DNA of 42,465 bases from JBOGUF01 sp050696075 (GTDB lineage: Bacteria; Chloroflexota; Chloroflexia; Thermomicrobiales; UBA6265): positions 1 through 42,465 of the forward strand of contig JBOGUF010000107.1 in assembly GCA_050696075.1 (NCBI GenBank), given 5' to 3'. Below, piece after piece: positions 1 to 8,737 of this stretch (positions are counted from its first letter, which is position 1; each line of letters begins with the position of its first letter). A model generated the notes under the pieces. It searched no databases. It was not told where the DNA came from and saw nothing but the letters and a program-made list of their open reading frames with translations. A program made the position numbers and the translations under genes.

Positions 1-11
1 TGCTTCGGTAC

Positions 12-26
12 CTCAGCATGACGGGG
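12..26. repeat. Right end of a CCCCGTCATGC-type palindromic element
   Basis: The bases CTCAGCATGACGGGG are the reverse complement of the CCCCGTCATGCTGAG end seen at 5684. Only the right end lies inside the window; the left end would be upstream. It sits 40 bases before the first gene. Confidence 0.55.
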
Positions 27-66
27 TGCAGACAGGCCCTAACGCCTTTCGGAGGAGGAGAGTCAG

Positions 67-1020
67 TTGGAACACACCATCGAACGGATTCCGGTGACGA
101 CGCTCGTCAGCGGTGAAGAACTAGCCCTCACCATCCACACGTTTCGGGGTGGGCCGGGACCGCGAGTCGGCGTCAGCGCGGCCATCCACGGCGATGAGAC
201 GGTGGGTGTCGAAGTCGTGCGGCGGCTCGCCGGGGTGCTGACGGACGCGGGCGATGAGTTGCGGGGCACGGTCCGGCTGCTGCCCGTTGGCAATCCGCTC
301 GCCTACGAGACCAATACGCGCAGTACCGTCCTCGACCAGACGAATCTCAACCGCATTTTTCCCGGTGATCCCGACGGTTGGTTGACCGAACAACTCGCCG
401 CCAAGATCTCCGAGCACTATCTGGTGGATCTCGACGCCTACGTCGACCTGCATGCGGGCGGGGCCTATCCGGTCGTCGATTATGTCTATCTGACGAATGC
501 GCCGGAGCTGTCGCGCGCCTTCGGTTCCCGCCTGCTCTACCGACCCACGACGCGCTACCTGGGAACGACCGGCGGGGTGGCGGAAGAGCGCGGCATCCCC
601 GCCGTCACGGTCGAGCTCGGGGGCGGCCTCTTTCAGGAGGAGCTCTATGCGAGGCGCGTGTTGGATGGGGTGCTCAACATCCTGCGGCACCTTGGCGTTC
701 TGCCGGGCGAGGCCAAGCCCGCGCCAGAGCAGATCCTGATGCAGGAGTTGGCGATCTTGCGGCCGCACCATGGCGGCATTCTGGTACCGGAGGTGCGCGT
801 GCCAGACCTCGGCCGCGAGGTGCCCGGCGGAACGGTGCTGGGCCGTATTTACAGCCCCTATACCTTCGAGCTCCTGGAAGAGATCCGGGCGCCGTTCGAC
901 CGGTCGCTCCTGGTGCTGCTGCGTGATAATCTGGCGCCGATTCAGCCCGGCGCCTATATGTACATGATCGGCAACGGCGCTACGGCGGAGACGCTGCCGG
1001 CCGCAAGCAGCAAGGATTGA
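67..1020 (+). CDS. Succinylglutamate desuccinylase/aspartoacylase-family zinc hydrolase
   Basis: 317 aa. The M14-like aspartoacylase fold is indicated by H-G-D-E at residues 41-44 (first zinc ligands His41 and Glu44), N-L-N-R-I-F-P-G near 98-105, D-L-H at 127-129 (third zinc ligand His129) and T-V-E-L with a candidate catalytic Glu183. The C-terminal 100 residues form the usual beta-rich lobe. The TTG start is chosen because a strong GGAGGAGGAG site lies just before it. The family removes an acyl group from an N-acyl amino acid or releases an aldehyde-like carboxylate; the exact substrate cannot be read from sequence. An arginase-family gene starts 3 bases after the stop, so the two are probably co-transcribed and may act on one nitrogen-rich substrate (inference). 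Confidence 0.85.
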   Translation: MEHTIERIPVTTLVSGEELALTIHTFRGGPGPRVGVSAAIHGDETVGVEVVRRLAGVLTDAGDELRGTVRLLPVGNPLAYETNTRSTVLDQTNLNRIFPGDPDGWLTEQLAAKISEHYLVDLDAYVDLHAGGAYPVVDYVYLTNAPELSRAFGSRLLYRPTTRYLGTTGGVAEERGIPAVTVELGGGLFQEELYARRVLDGVLNILRHLGVLPGEAKPAPEQILMQELAILRPHHGGILVPEVRVPDLGREVPGGTVLGRIYSPYTFELLEEIRAPFDRSLLVLLRDNLAPIQPGAYMYMIGNGATAETLPAASSKD

Positions 1021-1023
1021 GCG

Positions 1024-1923
1024 ATGCGCATGCAGATTGTCAGTCCAGCCAGCGTCGAGGGAACGCCAGGTGCGACGGGGAAGACCGCGGCGCTGGCGCG
1101 CGGCGGGGAGGCGCTGCTCAATAGCGGCATCGTCGAGGAGATGACGGCGGCTGGCCGCGTGGTCGCCGGCGTCTCGCGGCCGGCGCTCCTGTCCGACCAG
1201 GTCACGGACGATCCGATCGTCAACCTCGGCCGGTTCAACCGGCTGGTCGCGGACGCGGTGGTGGCGGGCGCCGCCGATGACGCCGTCTCACTCTTGGTCG
1301 GTGGGACGTGCGGTCACCTGATCGGCATGATGGCCGGGTTGCAACGGGTCTACGGGGCGGACGCGCGGATCGGCCTCGTCTGGTTCGACGCCCACGGCGA
1401 CTTCAACACGCCACGCACCACCCGCTCCGGCATGCTGGGCGGGATGCCGGTCGCTACCTGTGCCGGATTATGTCACGCCGCTTGGCGTGAGGAAGCGGGG
1501 CAAGCGGCGCCGCTGCCAACCGACCGCATCGTCATGGTCGACGTCCGCAACCTCGATCCCGAAGAGGCGACGCTGATCGCCGCCACCGACGTCCAGATCG
1601 CGCGCTTCGGTCCTGGCGGCATGACCGACGAGATCACCGATGCGGTCGCGACGCTTGCCGAGCGCGTCGACCACCTCTACCTCCACGTCGACGCCGACGT
1701 GCTCGACGTCTCCCTCCAACCGAACCACCCCACCGCCGAGCCGGGCGGCCCGGATCTCGCGGCAACGAGGGAGGCGCTGGCATCGACGATGGTCACGGAC
1801 AAAGTGCGCGCGTTCGGCGTCGTCTCGGTCAACCCGGACGGAGCGGACGGCCAAACGTCGCTCGCATCCGGCAAAGCGCTCCTCCTGGCTGGGGTCGAGC
1901 GCTGGGGCAGTCCGCACGTGTGA
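1024..1923 (+). CDS. Arginase/agmatinase-family protein
   Basis: 299 aa ureohydrolase fold. The second and third metal motifs are intact: D-A-H-G-D at 122-126 and D-A-D-V-L-D at 223-228. The first motif, usually G-G-D-H-S, is G-G-T-C-G-H at 93-98, so the normal His position holds Cys96 and a His lies two residues later. A Cys at this position is also found in other arginase-family branches of uncertain activity. Members hydrolyse guanidino groups (arginine, agmatine, guanidinobutyrate) or formiminoglutamate with a two-Mn centre in the cytosol; which of these applies here is open. It follows the aspartoacylase-like gene by 3 bases, probably as an operon. ATG at 1030 is an alternative start. 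Confidence 0.8.
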   Translation: MRMQIVSPASVEGTPGATGKTAALARGGEALLNSGIVEEMTAAGRVVAGVSRPALLSDQVTDDPIVNLGRFNRLVADAVVAGAADDAVSLLVGGTCGHLIGMMAGLQRVYGADARIGLVWFDAHGDFNTPRTTRSGMLGGMPVATCAGLCHAAWREEAGQAAPLPTDRIVMVDVRNLDPEEATLIAATDVQIARFGPGGMTDEITDAVATLAERVDHLYLHVDADVLDVSLQPNHPTAEPGGPDLAATREALASTMVTDKVRAFGVVSVNPDGADGQTSLASGKALLLAGVERWGSPHV

Positions 1924-1929
1924 ACGGCG

Positions 1930-1935
1930 TATAAT
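1930..1935 (+). promoter_or_regulatory. Perfect TATAAT -10 hexamer
   Basis: TATAAT lies 53 bases before the GTG of the small charged protein that precedes rnc. No good -35 hexamer is visible at 16-18 bases upstream. It is the best candidate start of an rnc-prs transcript. Confidence 0.4.
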
Positions 1936-1987
1936 CCGGGCCGGTAACGGGGTCGCGGCGGAATGGCCAGGGAGGGGCGGGCAGAAG

Positions 1988-2428
1988 GTGGCGGACGAAG
2001 CGCGCAAGCTGCTGGATCAGATCGTGCAGCGGTTCGTCGTGCCGGACGAGCTGGTCGACGTCGACCTCGTCGCCTCGGCCAGCGAGCTCGGCGACGACAT
2101 CGAGGCGGACAAACGGGAGCGGGTCCGGCGGGAGCGGGAGCGGGCCGATCAGCTCGCCGACGCCTTTGCCGACGGCCTGGCACGAGCACACGGGCTGCAC
2201 CGCGCCGGACACGCGGAACTCGCCCTCGACGACCGGGCGCCGGAGGAAAACCGGATCGCCGACGCCCTGATCGGCTTCCTGGTCAGCTATCACCTCGCCT
2301 CCTCCCGGTCGGAGGAGACCGAACCGAACCACTACCGGTACCACGTCGCCGTCGATTGGGATCGCTTAGGCGCGGTCGCGGGCGAAGCCGGGGTCGACTT
2401 CGAGCGGGCGGTGAGCGGCAATTTCTAA
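1988..2428 (+). CDS. Small charged protein of unknown function upstream of rnc
   Basis: 146 aa from a GTG start preceded by a GGGAGGGG ribosome site. Residues about 33-60 are a run of Lys/Arg/Glu/Asp with heptad character (a D-I-E-A-D-K-R-E-R-V-R stretch), likely a short coiled coil or charged helix. The C-terminal half has a more ordinary globular composition (L-I-G-F-L-V-S-Y-H near 98-106). I recognise no family. It lies 46 bases before rnc on the same strand and shares its codon style, so it is probably a real gene of the rnc-prs cluster. The longer frame reaching back into the arginase gene lacks a ribosome site and is rejected. Confidence 0.6.
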   Translation: MADEARKLLDQIVQRFVVPDELVDVDLVASASELGDDIEADKRERVRRERERADQLADAFADGLARAHGLHRAGHAELALDDRAPEENRIADALIGFLVSYHLASSRSEETEPNHYRYHVAVDWDRLGAVAGEAGVDFERAVSGNF

Positions 2429-2474
2429 CCGACGCACCCGATCCCGGTCAGGGACAGACGAGCCGAAGATCACC

Positions 2475-3341
2475 GTGGATACCCCGGAGGCCAACCAACC
2501 CGCGCCTAAGAAGCGCCGCGCCAGCACGCGCGCGGTGGCGGACGTCGTCGCGACGCTCGACCATGAGGAGCCACCGGCGGCCGACATCGCGCCGGCCGTC
2601 GCCGCGGCGACCTACGAGGAAGACTTGCAGCGACCGGAGCGGTTGGTCGAGGCGCTCGGACTGCGCGTGCGCAACATCGAACTCTTGCGGCTGGCGCTGA
2701 CCCATCGCTCGGTGGTCCACGAGTGGTCGGCGGCGGCGCCCAGCCTGCCGCCGCCGCAATCGAACGAGCGGCTCGAATTCCTCGGCGACGCCTACCTCGG
2801 CGTGATCGTCGCCGAGTACCTCTACAACCGCTACCCGGACGCGCCGGAGGGCGACTTGACCCACCGCCGGGTGGCCCTGGTCCGCGCCGAGCGGCTGGTG
2901 CGCTGGGCGCGGGAAATCGATCTGGCCGATTATCTCTACCTGGCGCAGGGGGAGCGGGTGACGGAGGGCGCGCGCGACCGCATGCTGGCCGGCGCCTTCG
3001 AGGCGCTGCTGGCCGCGATCACGCTCGACCGCGGCATGCGCGAAGCGAAACGCTTCCTGCGCCGCTTCCTTGACCGGGACGTGGAAGAGGTCGTGGCGGA
3101 GGAGACGAGTGCGAACCCGAAGGGGCAATTGCAAGAGCTGCTTCAGGAACGCTACCGGCTCGGCCCGGTCTACCGGACGATCCAAGTCGACGGACCGGCC
3201 CACGTTCGCGTCTTCACGGTGGAGGTGACGATGGGTGAGCGCGCGCTCGGCGTCGGGACCGGCGGCAGCAAGCGCGACGCGGAGCAAGCGGCGGCACGGG
3301 CGGCGCTCGATCTGCTGGCGGAGCAGGACGGCGAGGAGTAA
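2475..3341 (+). CDS. rnc: Ribonuclease III
   Basis: 288 aa. Cleaves double-stranded RNA in rRNA maturation and mRNA turnover. The signature N-E-R-L-E-F-L-G-D is at 97-105 and supplies the first catalytic acids; the second acidic segment reads L-A-G-A-F-E-A-L at 171-178. In studied RNases III this segment is L-A-D-x-x-E-A, so one metal-binding Asp is Gly173 here while Glu176 is kept. A C-terminal dsRNA-binding domain begins near N-P-K-G-Q-L-Q-E-L at about 213. An extra 50-residue Lys/Ala/Pro-rich N-terminus makes it longer than the usual 220-240 aa. The GTG start has a weak ribosome site, so an internal start is possible. prs follows 27 bases later. Confidence 0.9.
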   Translation: MDTPEANQPAPKKRRASTRAVADVVATLDHEEPPAADIAPAVAAATYEEDLQRPERLVEALGLRVRNIELLRLALTHRSVVHEWSAAAPSLPPPQSNERLEFLGDAYLGVIVAEYLYNRYPDAPEGDLTHRRVALVRAERLVRWAREIDLADYLYLAQGERVTEGARDRMLAGAFEALLAAITLDRGMREAKRFLRRFLDRDVEEVVAEETSANPKGQLQELLQERYRLGPVYRTIQVDGPAHVRVFTVEVTMGERALGVGTGGSKRDAEQAAARAALDLLAEQDGEE

Positions 3342-3368
3342 GGTTCGACGAACGCGGAGGAATAAGGC

Positions 3369-4343
3369 GTGGCCCATTTCTACGACCAGCTCACGATTTT
3401 TGGCGGCAACTCGAGTCCCGACCTGACCGACGAGATCTGTCAGTACGTCGGCTTGCCGCGCGGCCGGGCCGAGGTCTTCAAGTTCAGCAACGACAACACC
3501 TTCGTCCGTATCGGCGAAAGCGTGCGCCAGAACGACGTCTTCGTCCTCCAGTCCTTCTCCATCCCCGTCAACGACTCGATCATGGAGTTGCTGATCATGA
3601 TCGACACCTTGCGGCGGGCATCGGCGGGCCGGATCACGGCCGTCATCCCCTACTTCGGCTACGGCCGCACCGACAATAAGGACCAGCCGCGGGTGCCGAT
3701 CACCGCCTGCTTGGTCGCCAAGCTGGTCGGCCAAGCCGGCGCGGACCGCGTTTTGACCATGGACCTGCACGCGGGGCAGATCCAGGGCTTCTTCGACGTG
3801 CCGGTCGACGAGATGAGCGCGATGCAGATCACCGCCGGCTACTTCGTCGAGAAGCGGCTGCCGAACCCGGTCATCGTCTCGCCCGACTTGGGCAACACCA
3901 AGCGGGCGCGCAACTTCGCCGAGGCGCTCAACGCCCCCCTGGCGATCATCGAGAAGCGGCGGCTGGGGAATGAGGACCGGTCCGAGGTGCTCAACCTGAT
4001 CGGCTCGGTAGATGGCTGTCAGGTCGTGATCGTCGACGATGAGATCGACACCGCCGGCTCGATCACCCAGGCGGCGCGGGTCTGTTTGCAGAACGGCGCG
4101 GCGGAGGTGTTTGCGACCTGCGTTCACCCGGTCCTCTCCGGCCCGGCGGTGGAGCGCCTGGATGCCAGCCCGATCCGCGAGGTCGTCGTCACCAACAGCA
4201 TCGCCCTATCGCCGGCCAAGCGGATCGACAAGATCACCGTCCTCTCGATCGCGCCGCTGCTGGGGGAGACGATCCAGCGCATCCACACCGGAGCCAGCGT
4301 TTCCGCCGCCTACCGCGCCGCGATGCCGGTGCATGCGCGGTAA
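3369..4343 (+). CDS. prs: Ribose-phosphate pyrophosphokinase (PRPP synthetase)
   Basis: 324 aa, GTG start after a GCGGAGGAA ribosome site. Makes 5-phosphoribosyl-1-pyrophosphate from ribose 5-phosphate and ATP, the entry point for nucleotide, His and Trp synthesis. Supporting motifs: the F-G-G-N-S start, the Y-F-G-Y-G-R-T-D flexible-loop region, M-D-L-H-A-G-Q-I-Q-G-F-F (Mg-ATP site), and the PRPP-binding V-D-D-E-I-D-T-A-G at 222-230, a slight variant of the usual V-D-D-M-I-D-T-A-G. Length fits class I enzymes. Likely co-transcribed with rnc. Confidence 0.95.
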   Translation: MAHFYDQLTIFGGNSSPDLTDEICQYVGLPRGRAEVFKFSNDNTFVRIGESVRQNDVFVLQSFSIPVNDSIMELLIMIDTLRRASAGRITAVIPYFGYGRTDNKDQPRVPITACLVAKLVGQAGADRVLTMDLHAGQIQGFFDVPVDEMSAMQITAGYFVEKRLPNPVIVSPDLGNTKRARNFAEALNAPLAIIEKRRLGNEDRSEVLNLIGSVDGCQVVIVDDEIDTAGSITQAARVCLQNGAAEVFATCVHPVLSGPAVERLDASPIREVVVTNSIALSPAKRIDKITVLSIAPLLGETIQRIHTGASVSAAYRAAMPVHAR

Positions 4344-4403
4344 TCCGCTGGCACGAACGGCGTTGTTCTTGCTGAACGTGTAGACGATCCGTGGGGAGGA
4401 GCC

Positions 4404-5651
4404 ATGCCGTTCATTCAACGAAGCCTGCTGTCACGCCGCACGTTGCTCGCTGGAGCAGCAATGACGGGGGCGTTATTCCGAGGCGCATCCGCGCGGGAGG
4501 GCACGCCCGAACGACCGCGGCCGGCGCCGCCGCAAGCCACCCCGTCCGGTGACGCCGCGACTGGCAGCGTCTTTGCCCAGATGCTCTCCCTGGCGCCGGA
4601 CGTCCTAGCCCAACCTGACCATCCGGTGCACCTCGCGCAGTTCGGCGATGTGGCCGTGCAACTCGCGGCGGTCGGCAAGGAGCAACCGACCTCGACCGAG
4701 GATCCGGCGTTCGAGGGATGGCCGGCCGCGACGCAATGGATCACGATGCCGACGCACCTGGTGCGGGTCGCGTTGCAGCCGGAGATGCAGGAATATCTTG
4801 GTTTCTCCTACTTCCAGCTCGACCAGGGATTGGTGGTTGGCGAGCCACCGAACGTGACGACGTTCCTCAGGGGACGGCTGAACCACGACGACTTGCGCGC
4901 GGCGTGGACAAATGCTGGCTACCGGCAATTGGCCGTGGATGGCGCGGCGGTCTTCTCCATTGCCGACGGCCCAGAACTCGACTTCGAGAATCCGATTCAA
5001 CGGATCTTCCTGGCGAACGTCAACAACGCCATGATCCTGGCGGACGGCACGCTTGTCTTCGCGGCGTCCCTCGATCTGATCCGTCGGGTTCTCGCGGTCT
5101 CGGCCGGGCAAGCGCCGCCACTCGCCGAGCACGAACAGGTGGCCGCGCTCCTTTCGTCGGTTGACCAACCGCTGGCGTCGGCGCTCCTCCTTGACGGCGA
5201 ATCGCTCGCCAGCGGCATGGTCTTGGATCCGCGCATGACGGCGGAGCAACTCAAGCAGATGCAGGAGGATTTGGCGCAAAGCGGGGAGATGCCGCCGACG
5301 AGGCTGGCGCTCTTCGGCGTCACGCCCGGCGGTCCGATCCCCGCGCCGCTCGATCAACCGGACGCAACGCCGACCGCGACCGACAACCCGGCGATCTGGG
5401 TCATCCGGCTCCTGATGGCGAGCATGGCCTCAGCCGAGACGGCCGCCGAGACGATTCCGAACCGGATCGCGACGCTCACCTCGACCGTGCGCAGGCTGCC
5501 CTACGCGTGGATGTTCACGGTGCGCCGGTCGGAGGCGCTGAGCGACCCCCCGGTGGTCGCGCTCGAGTTGGACTTCGTCATGGGCGAAGTGCTGCCGGCC
5601 GCTTGGCACCAGTCGATCGTCCAGCGAGACTTGTTGTTCCTGGCGTCCTAG
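4404..5651 (+). CDS. Tat-exported protein of unknown function
   Basis: 415 aa, ATG preceded by GGGGAGGAG. The N-terminus carries a twin-arginine pattern (S-R-R-T-L-L-A-G) followed by an Ala-rich hydrophobic stretch and a cleavage-like A-S-A at about 28-30, then a Pro/Thr/Ala linker with E-G-T-P. The mature part has no motif I can name; it resembles large exported proteins annotated only as hypothetical. It stands alone between prs and a palindromic repeat. Confidence 0.7.
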   Translation: MPFIQRSLLSRRTLLAGAAMTGALFRGASAREGTPERPRPAPPQATPSGDAATGSVFAQMLSLAPDVLAQPDHPVHLAQFGDVAVQLAAVGKEQPTSTEDPAFEGWPAATQWITMPTHLVRVALQPEMQEYLGFSYFQLDQGLVVGEPPNVTTFLRGRLNHDDLRAAWTNAGYRQLAVDGAAVFSIADGPELDFENPIQRIFLANVNNAMILADGTLVFAASLDLIRRVLAVSAGQAPPLAEHEQVAALLSSVDQPLASALLLDGESLASGMVLDPRMTAEQLKQMQEDLAQSGEMPPTRLALFGVTPGGPIPAPLDQPDATPTATDNPAIWVIRLLMASMASAETAAETIPNRIATLTSTVRRLPYAWMFTVRRSEALSDPPVVALELDFVMGEVLPAAWHQSIVQRDLLFLAS

Positions 5652-5683
5652 GGTGGCAGCTGACCCATTAGGCCGCGTTGGCA

Positions 5684-5831
5684 CCCCGTCATGCTGAGGC
5701 ATCGCAGCATCCCCGCACGAAGCGCAACGGCCCCCCAACCCCCAATCCTGGGGGAGCACGACGGAGCGGCTTCGCCGGGGGATGCCCTTCGGTTCCTCAG
5801 GGCGTGCTTCGGCGTCGCCTCAGCATGACGG
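5684..5831. repeat. Palindromic dispersed element, CCCCGTCATGCTGAG ends
   Basis: CCCCGTCATGCTGAG at 5684-5698 and its reverse complement CTCAGCATGACGG at 5819-5831 bound about 148 bases with further internal inverted segments. No reading frame is supported. It fills the gap between two convergent genes. Related ends occur at 12-26, 16179-16275 and 21310-21324, so this is a dispersed non-coding (MITE-like) family. Confidence 0.65.
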
Positions 5832-5848
5832 AGCTTGGCAAACGCCGC

Positions 5849-7612
5849 CTAACCGCCGACCTGCTGGATTGGTTCGACCTCGGGCTCATCGACCGCGATC
5901 GGGCTGAAGTAGGCCGGGTCGGGGGCATCGTCGCCGAGGACGAGCACGATCCCGTCTTGATTCGGCGTCGCTTCGGCTGTGCCGGAGCCCAGATCGATCG
6001 TCTCGTAGCCCATGCCGATCGCGCTGGCGACGTACATTGAGGTCGCCAGGTCGTTCCCATTGTCGACGATGCGCGTTGCCTCTTCGGGCAGCGTCGCGCC
6101 GTCGTCGATGACCGTGACGTCGATGAATCCGCTGTCGATCAAGACGGCGGCAATGCGCCGGGCGAGCCCCGCGTTCGTTGTGCCGTTGGCGACCCGGATC
6201 GGGGTGTCGAACGTCGGATCGGCCACCACTGAGCCCGGCGGCGTCACCTCCCGGCCAATAAAGTCGGAGAGCAGTTCGCCGCAAATCTCCCAATCAGGAA
6301 CGAGGTAGTACGGTTCGCCGGGGAGTTCATGCTCGATCAGGCCGGCATCCAGCGAGTACTGCGTGATGTCGTCCGCCGAAAACTCGGAGGCAAGGCGCGC
6401 GAGCTGGAGCACCTGATCCAACGAGAGATCGGTCCGCACCGAATCCCCGACGGCGCTGATCAATTCCCGCGCCTTCGGCAGGAGGTCCAGGCTAACCGCT
6501 TGCTGCCGCAAAGCGAGCAGGACCTGCTGTTGCCGCCAGGAGCGGGCGTAGTCACTGTCGGAGTGGCGCGTGCGCGCGTATTGGAGGGCGCGCTCACCGG
6601 CCATGTGTTGCCAGCCGGCGTCAAAGTAGACGCGCATGTAGTTGGTGCCGGAAGCGGGATAGGCGTCGTCCTTGATCGGATAGGGAACGTCGAGCGTGAT
6701 GCCGCCGACCGTGTCGACGATCGTGACGAAGCCCGCGAAGTCGACCTGCGCAAAGTAGTTGATCTGGATGCCGAAGTTCGCCTCGATCGTGCGGATGGTC
6801 AGGCCCGGGCCGCCGCCCGGCACCTCGTCGCGGTCGCCGAAGGCGTAGGCGGCGTTGATCTTGTCGATACCGTAGCCGGGGATCACGACCTGCATGTCGC
6901 GCGGGATCGAAAGCATGCCGGCCTGCTTGGCGACCGGGTCGATGTTGACCAGGATCATCGTATCGGAGCGCGTCGCTTCGTCGTCGCGGCGGTCGATGCC
7001 GAGAAGGAGGATGGTGACGCGCTCTTGGCCGTCCCATGCGGGGATCGCCGCTTGCGCGGCGGCGGTCGCCGTCGCCAGCACCGGGGTTCCGGCGTCGTTG
7101 ATGACGGCGACGACCCGCGGCTCGTTGTGCGGCACCGGTTCGACAAAGACATCCTGATAGGCGCGCGTGCCCTCGTAGAGGATCGGCCCGAGGATCGCGG
7201 CGGCGACGAGGAGGAGCAGGACCGGCACGCCGACGATCACGTAGCCCCACGGCCGGCGGATACGGCGGCTCCGCCGGGTTCGGGCTGCATCCTGCTCCTG
7301 CTGGATGCGGTCGAATTCGTCCGATAACAAGACGTCGGATGCGGCGCCGGTTAAGGGGTCCAACCGCGGTCCGTCGTGCGCTCGCGCCTGACTCGCGGAG
7401 CCGAATCCAGCGGCATGCGCGCGGTGATGGCGATGCGGACGGCGAGCGCCGCCGCCATAGGGCAACGCCACGCCGGGAAGGCGCGGCTGATAGGCGATCG
7501 CCCCCGCGCCCCCCGCCGGAGTCGCCGTTGAACGCGCCTCCGCGCGGTTCTCCCGGCGGGCGCGCTGTTGCCGCTTGCGCGCGGTGTCGAGGTACGTATC
7601 GTGCTCAGGCAT
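5849..7612 (-). CDS. LytR-CpsA-Psr (LCP) family cell-wall ligase
   Basis: 587 aa. LCP proteins transfer undecaprenyl-linked glycopolymers to the cell wall or other acceptors outside the membrane. A 120-residue basic cytoplasmic N-terminus is followed by one membrane helix (about 122-146), then an extracytoplasmic LCP domain (about 197-365) with L-L-G-I-D-R-R at 203-209, R-S-D-T-M at 215-219, S-I-P-R-D at 235-239 and a R-T-R-H-S-D-S-D-Y-A-R stretch at 347-357, the usual Arg/Asp phosphate-binding set. A LytR_C domain follows at about 475-560 and the tail is acidic. Its start faces dcd across a 400-base divergent gap. Confidence 0.88.
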   Translation of the reverse strand: MPEHDTYLDTARKRQQRARRENRAEARSTATPAGGAGAIAYQPRLPGVALPYGGGARRPHRHHRAHAAGFGSASQARAHDGPRLDPLTGAASDVLLSDEFDRIQQEQDAARTRRSRRIRRPWGYVIVGVPVLLLLVAAAILGPILYEGTRAYQDVFVEPVPHNEPRVVAVINDAGTPVLATATAAAQAAIPAWDGQERVTILLLGIDRRDDEATRSDTMILVNIDPVAKQAGMLSIPRDMQVVIPGYGIDKINAAYAFGDRDEVPGGGPGLTIRTIEANFGIQINYFAQVDFAGFVTIVDTVGGITLDVPYPIKDDAYPASGTNYMRVYFDAGWQHMAGERALQYARTRHSDSDYARSWRQQQVLLALRQQAVSLDLLPKARELISAVGDSVRTDLSLDQVLQLARLASEFSADDITQYSLDAGLIEHELPGEPYYLVPDWEICGELLSDFIGREVTPPGSVVADPTFDTPIRVANGTTNAGLARRIAAVLIDSGFIDVTVIDDGATLPEEATRIVDNGNDLATSMYVASAIGMGYETIDLGSGTAEATPNQDGIVLVLGDDAPDPAYFSPIAVDEPEVEPIQQVGG

Positions 7613-8020
7613 TGAGCAATGATCGCCCGACGCGGCCGGCGGTCGATGCCGCGCCGTGGATGGCGCGGGCGACTGGCGTCGAATGCACGCGTTCCCCCCG
7701 TTGTTCCCGCCGCGTGCAGGCAGCGGATGGTATCGTCTCCGGCATCTCGGCCGGCCTCGGGTGCCTGGTCGTCACACGCCGCGGACGAGGAGGTCCGCGG
7801 AGCGGCGTTTGGACGCCCCAGTCTACCACGGGCAGGTGCATTTGAAGACCCACCAGATGGGGGATAGAGGCGGCGTCGTGCCCGCTGGGCACGGGAATGC
7901 CGCCTTGACCGGCCCCACCCATTTGGGGTAGTGTACGTACACTCCGGGCGGCAAACCGCCCGCTGGGTCGGGTCGTTCGCGCAAACCATCTCGCCGGCCG
8001 TAGGAAGGAACGGAGCCGCG
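7613..8020. other. Divergent intergenic region between the LCP gene and dcd
   Basis: About 400 bases with no supported gene. It holds a perfect 14-base palindrome at 7930-7943 and a GGGCGG-caaa-CCGCCC hairpin at about 7947-7962, and presumably the promoters for both flanking genes. Short frames here are GC-rich noise. Confidence 0.5.
7930..7943. promoter_or_regulatory. 14-bp perfect palindrome, possible operator
   Basis: AGTGTACGTACACT reads the same on both strands and lies 77 bases before dcd. It is AT-richer than its surroundings. A dimeric repressor site is the simplest reading; no matching regulator is evident nearby. Confidence 0.35.
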
Positions 8021-8668
8021 ATGATCCTTTCCGATCGCGATATTCTGCGCGCCCTCGCGGACGGGCGCATTCGGATCACGCCGCCGCCGGACGTCGAGAC
8101 GCAACTCGGGTCGGTCTCCATCGACTTCCGGCTCGGCCGCACCTTCATGGTCTTCGAGCACAGCCGGCACAGTTTCATCGACCCCCGGCAGCCACATTCG
8201 ATCGGCGAGGCGATGCGGACGATCGAGGTCGAGGAGGACGAGCCGTTCATCATGCAACCCGGCGACTTCGCGCTCGCCTCGACGATCGAGACGTTGGAGT
8301 TGCCGGACGATCTGTTGGGGCGGCTCGAAGGGCGCTCCAGCATCGCCCGGCTCGGCATCACCGTCCACTCCACCGCGGCTGTCTTCGAGCCGGGTTGGGT
8401 CGGTACCGCGACGATGGAGTTGAGTAATCTCGGTCGAATGGCGGTTGCCCTTTATCCCGGCATGCGGATCTGTGCCTTCTCCTTCGAAACAGTCAGCTCT
8501 CCGGTGATGACCCCGTATCGGGCAAAGCAGAACGCCAAGTACGCCGGCCAGGTCACGCCGCGCGCCAGCTTGCTGGCCGAGGAGAACCGCGCCGCCGAGG
8601 CGGTGGAAACGTCGCCGAACGGTACGTCAATCAGCCATGTGGACAGCCCTTCCCCTAGCAGTCGATAA
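8021..8668 (+). CDS. dcd: dCTP deaminase
   Basis: 215 aa. Deaminates dCTP to dUTP (or straight to dUMP in bifunctional members) for thymidylate synthesis. L-E-G-R-S-S-I-A-R-L-G-I and the following H-S-T-A-A-V-F-E-P-G-W-V-G make up the trimer active site; the catalytic acid is Glu133 in M-E-L-S-N. Start ATG at 8021 has GGAAGG upstream and matches the family N-terminus (M-I-L-S-D-R-D-I); a longer frame from 7931 runs through the operator region and is rejected. The last 30 residues are a Ser/Pro-rich tail. Confidence 0.92.
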   Translation: MILSDRDILRALADGRIRITPPPDVETQLGSVSIDFRLGRTFMVFEHSRHSFIDPRQPHSIGEAMRTIEVEEDEPFIMQPGDFALASTIETLELPDDLLGRLEGRSSIARLGITVHSTAAVFEPGWVGTATMELSNLGRMAVALYPGMRICAFSFETVSSPVMTPYRAKQNAKYAGQVTPRASLLAEENRAAEAVETSPNGTSISHVDSPSPSSR

Positions 8669-8690
8669 TCGCGCGAGTCTGAACTGAGTC

Positions 8691-8706
8691 GGTTCCACGT
8701 GAACCG
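8691..8706. promoter_or_regulatory. parS-like site 1
   Basis: GGTTCCACGTGAACCG has the CACGTG core of the ParB-binding site, matching TGTTYCACGTGAAACA at 13 of 16 positions. It lies between dcd and the next gene. One of three such sites within 1.8 kb. Confidence 0.55.
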
Positions 8707-8737
8707 GCTGGTGCGCGAAGTGCGATAGGGGGAGCGT

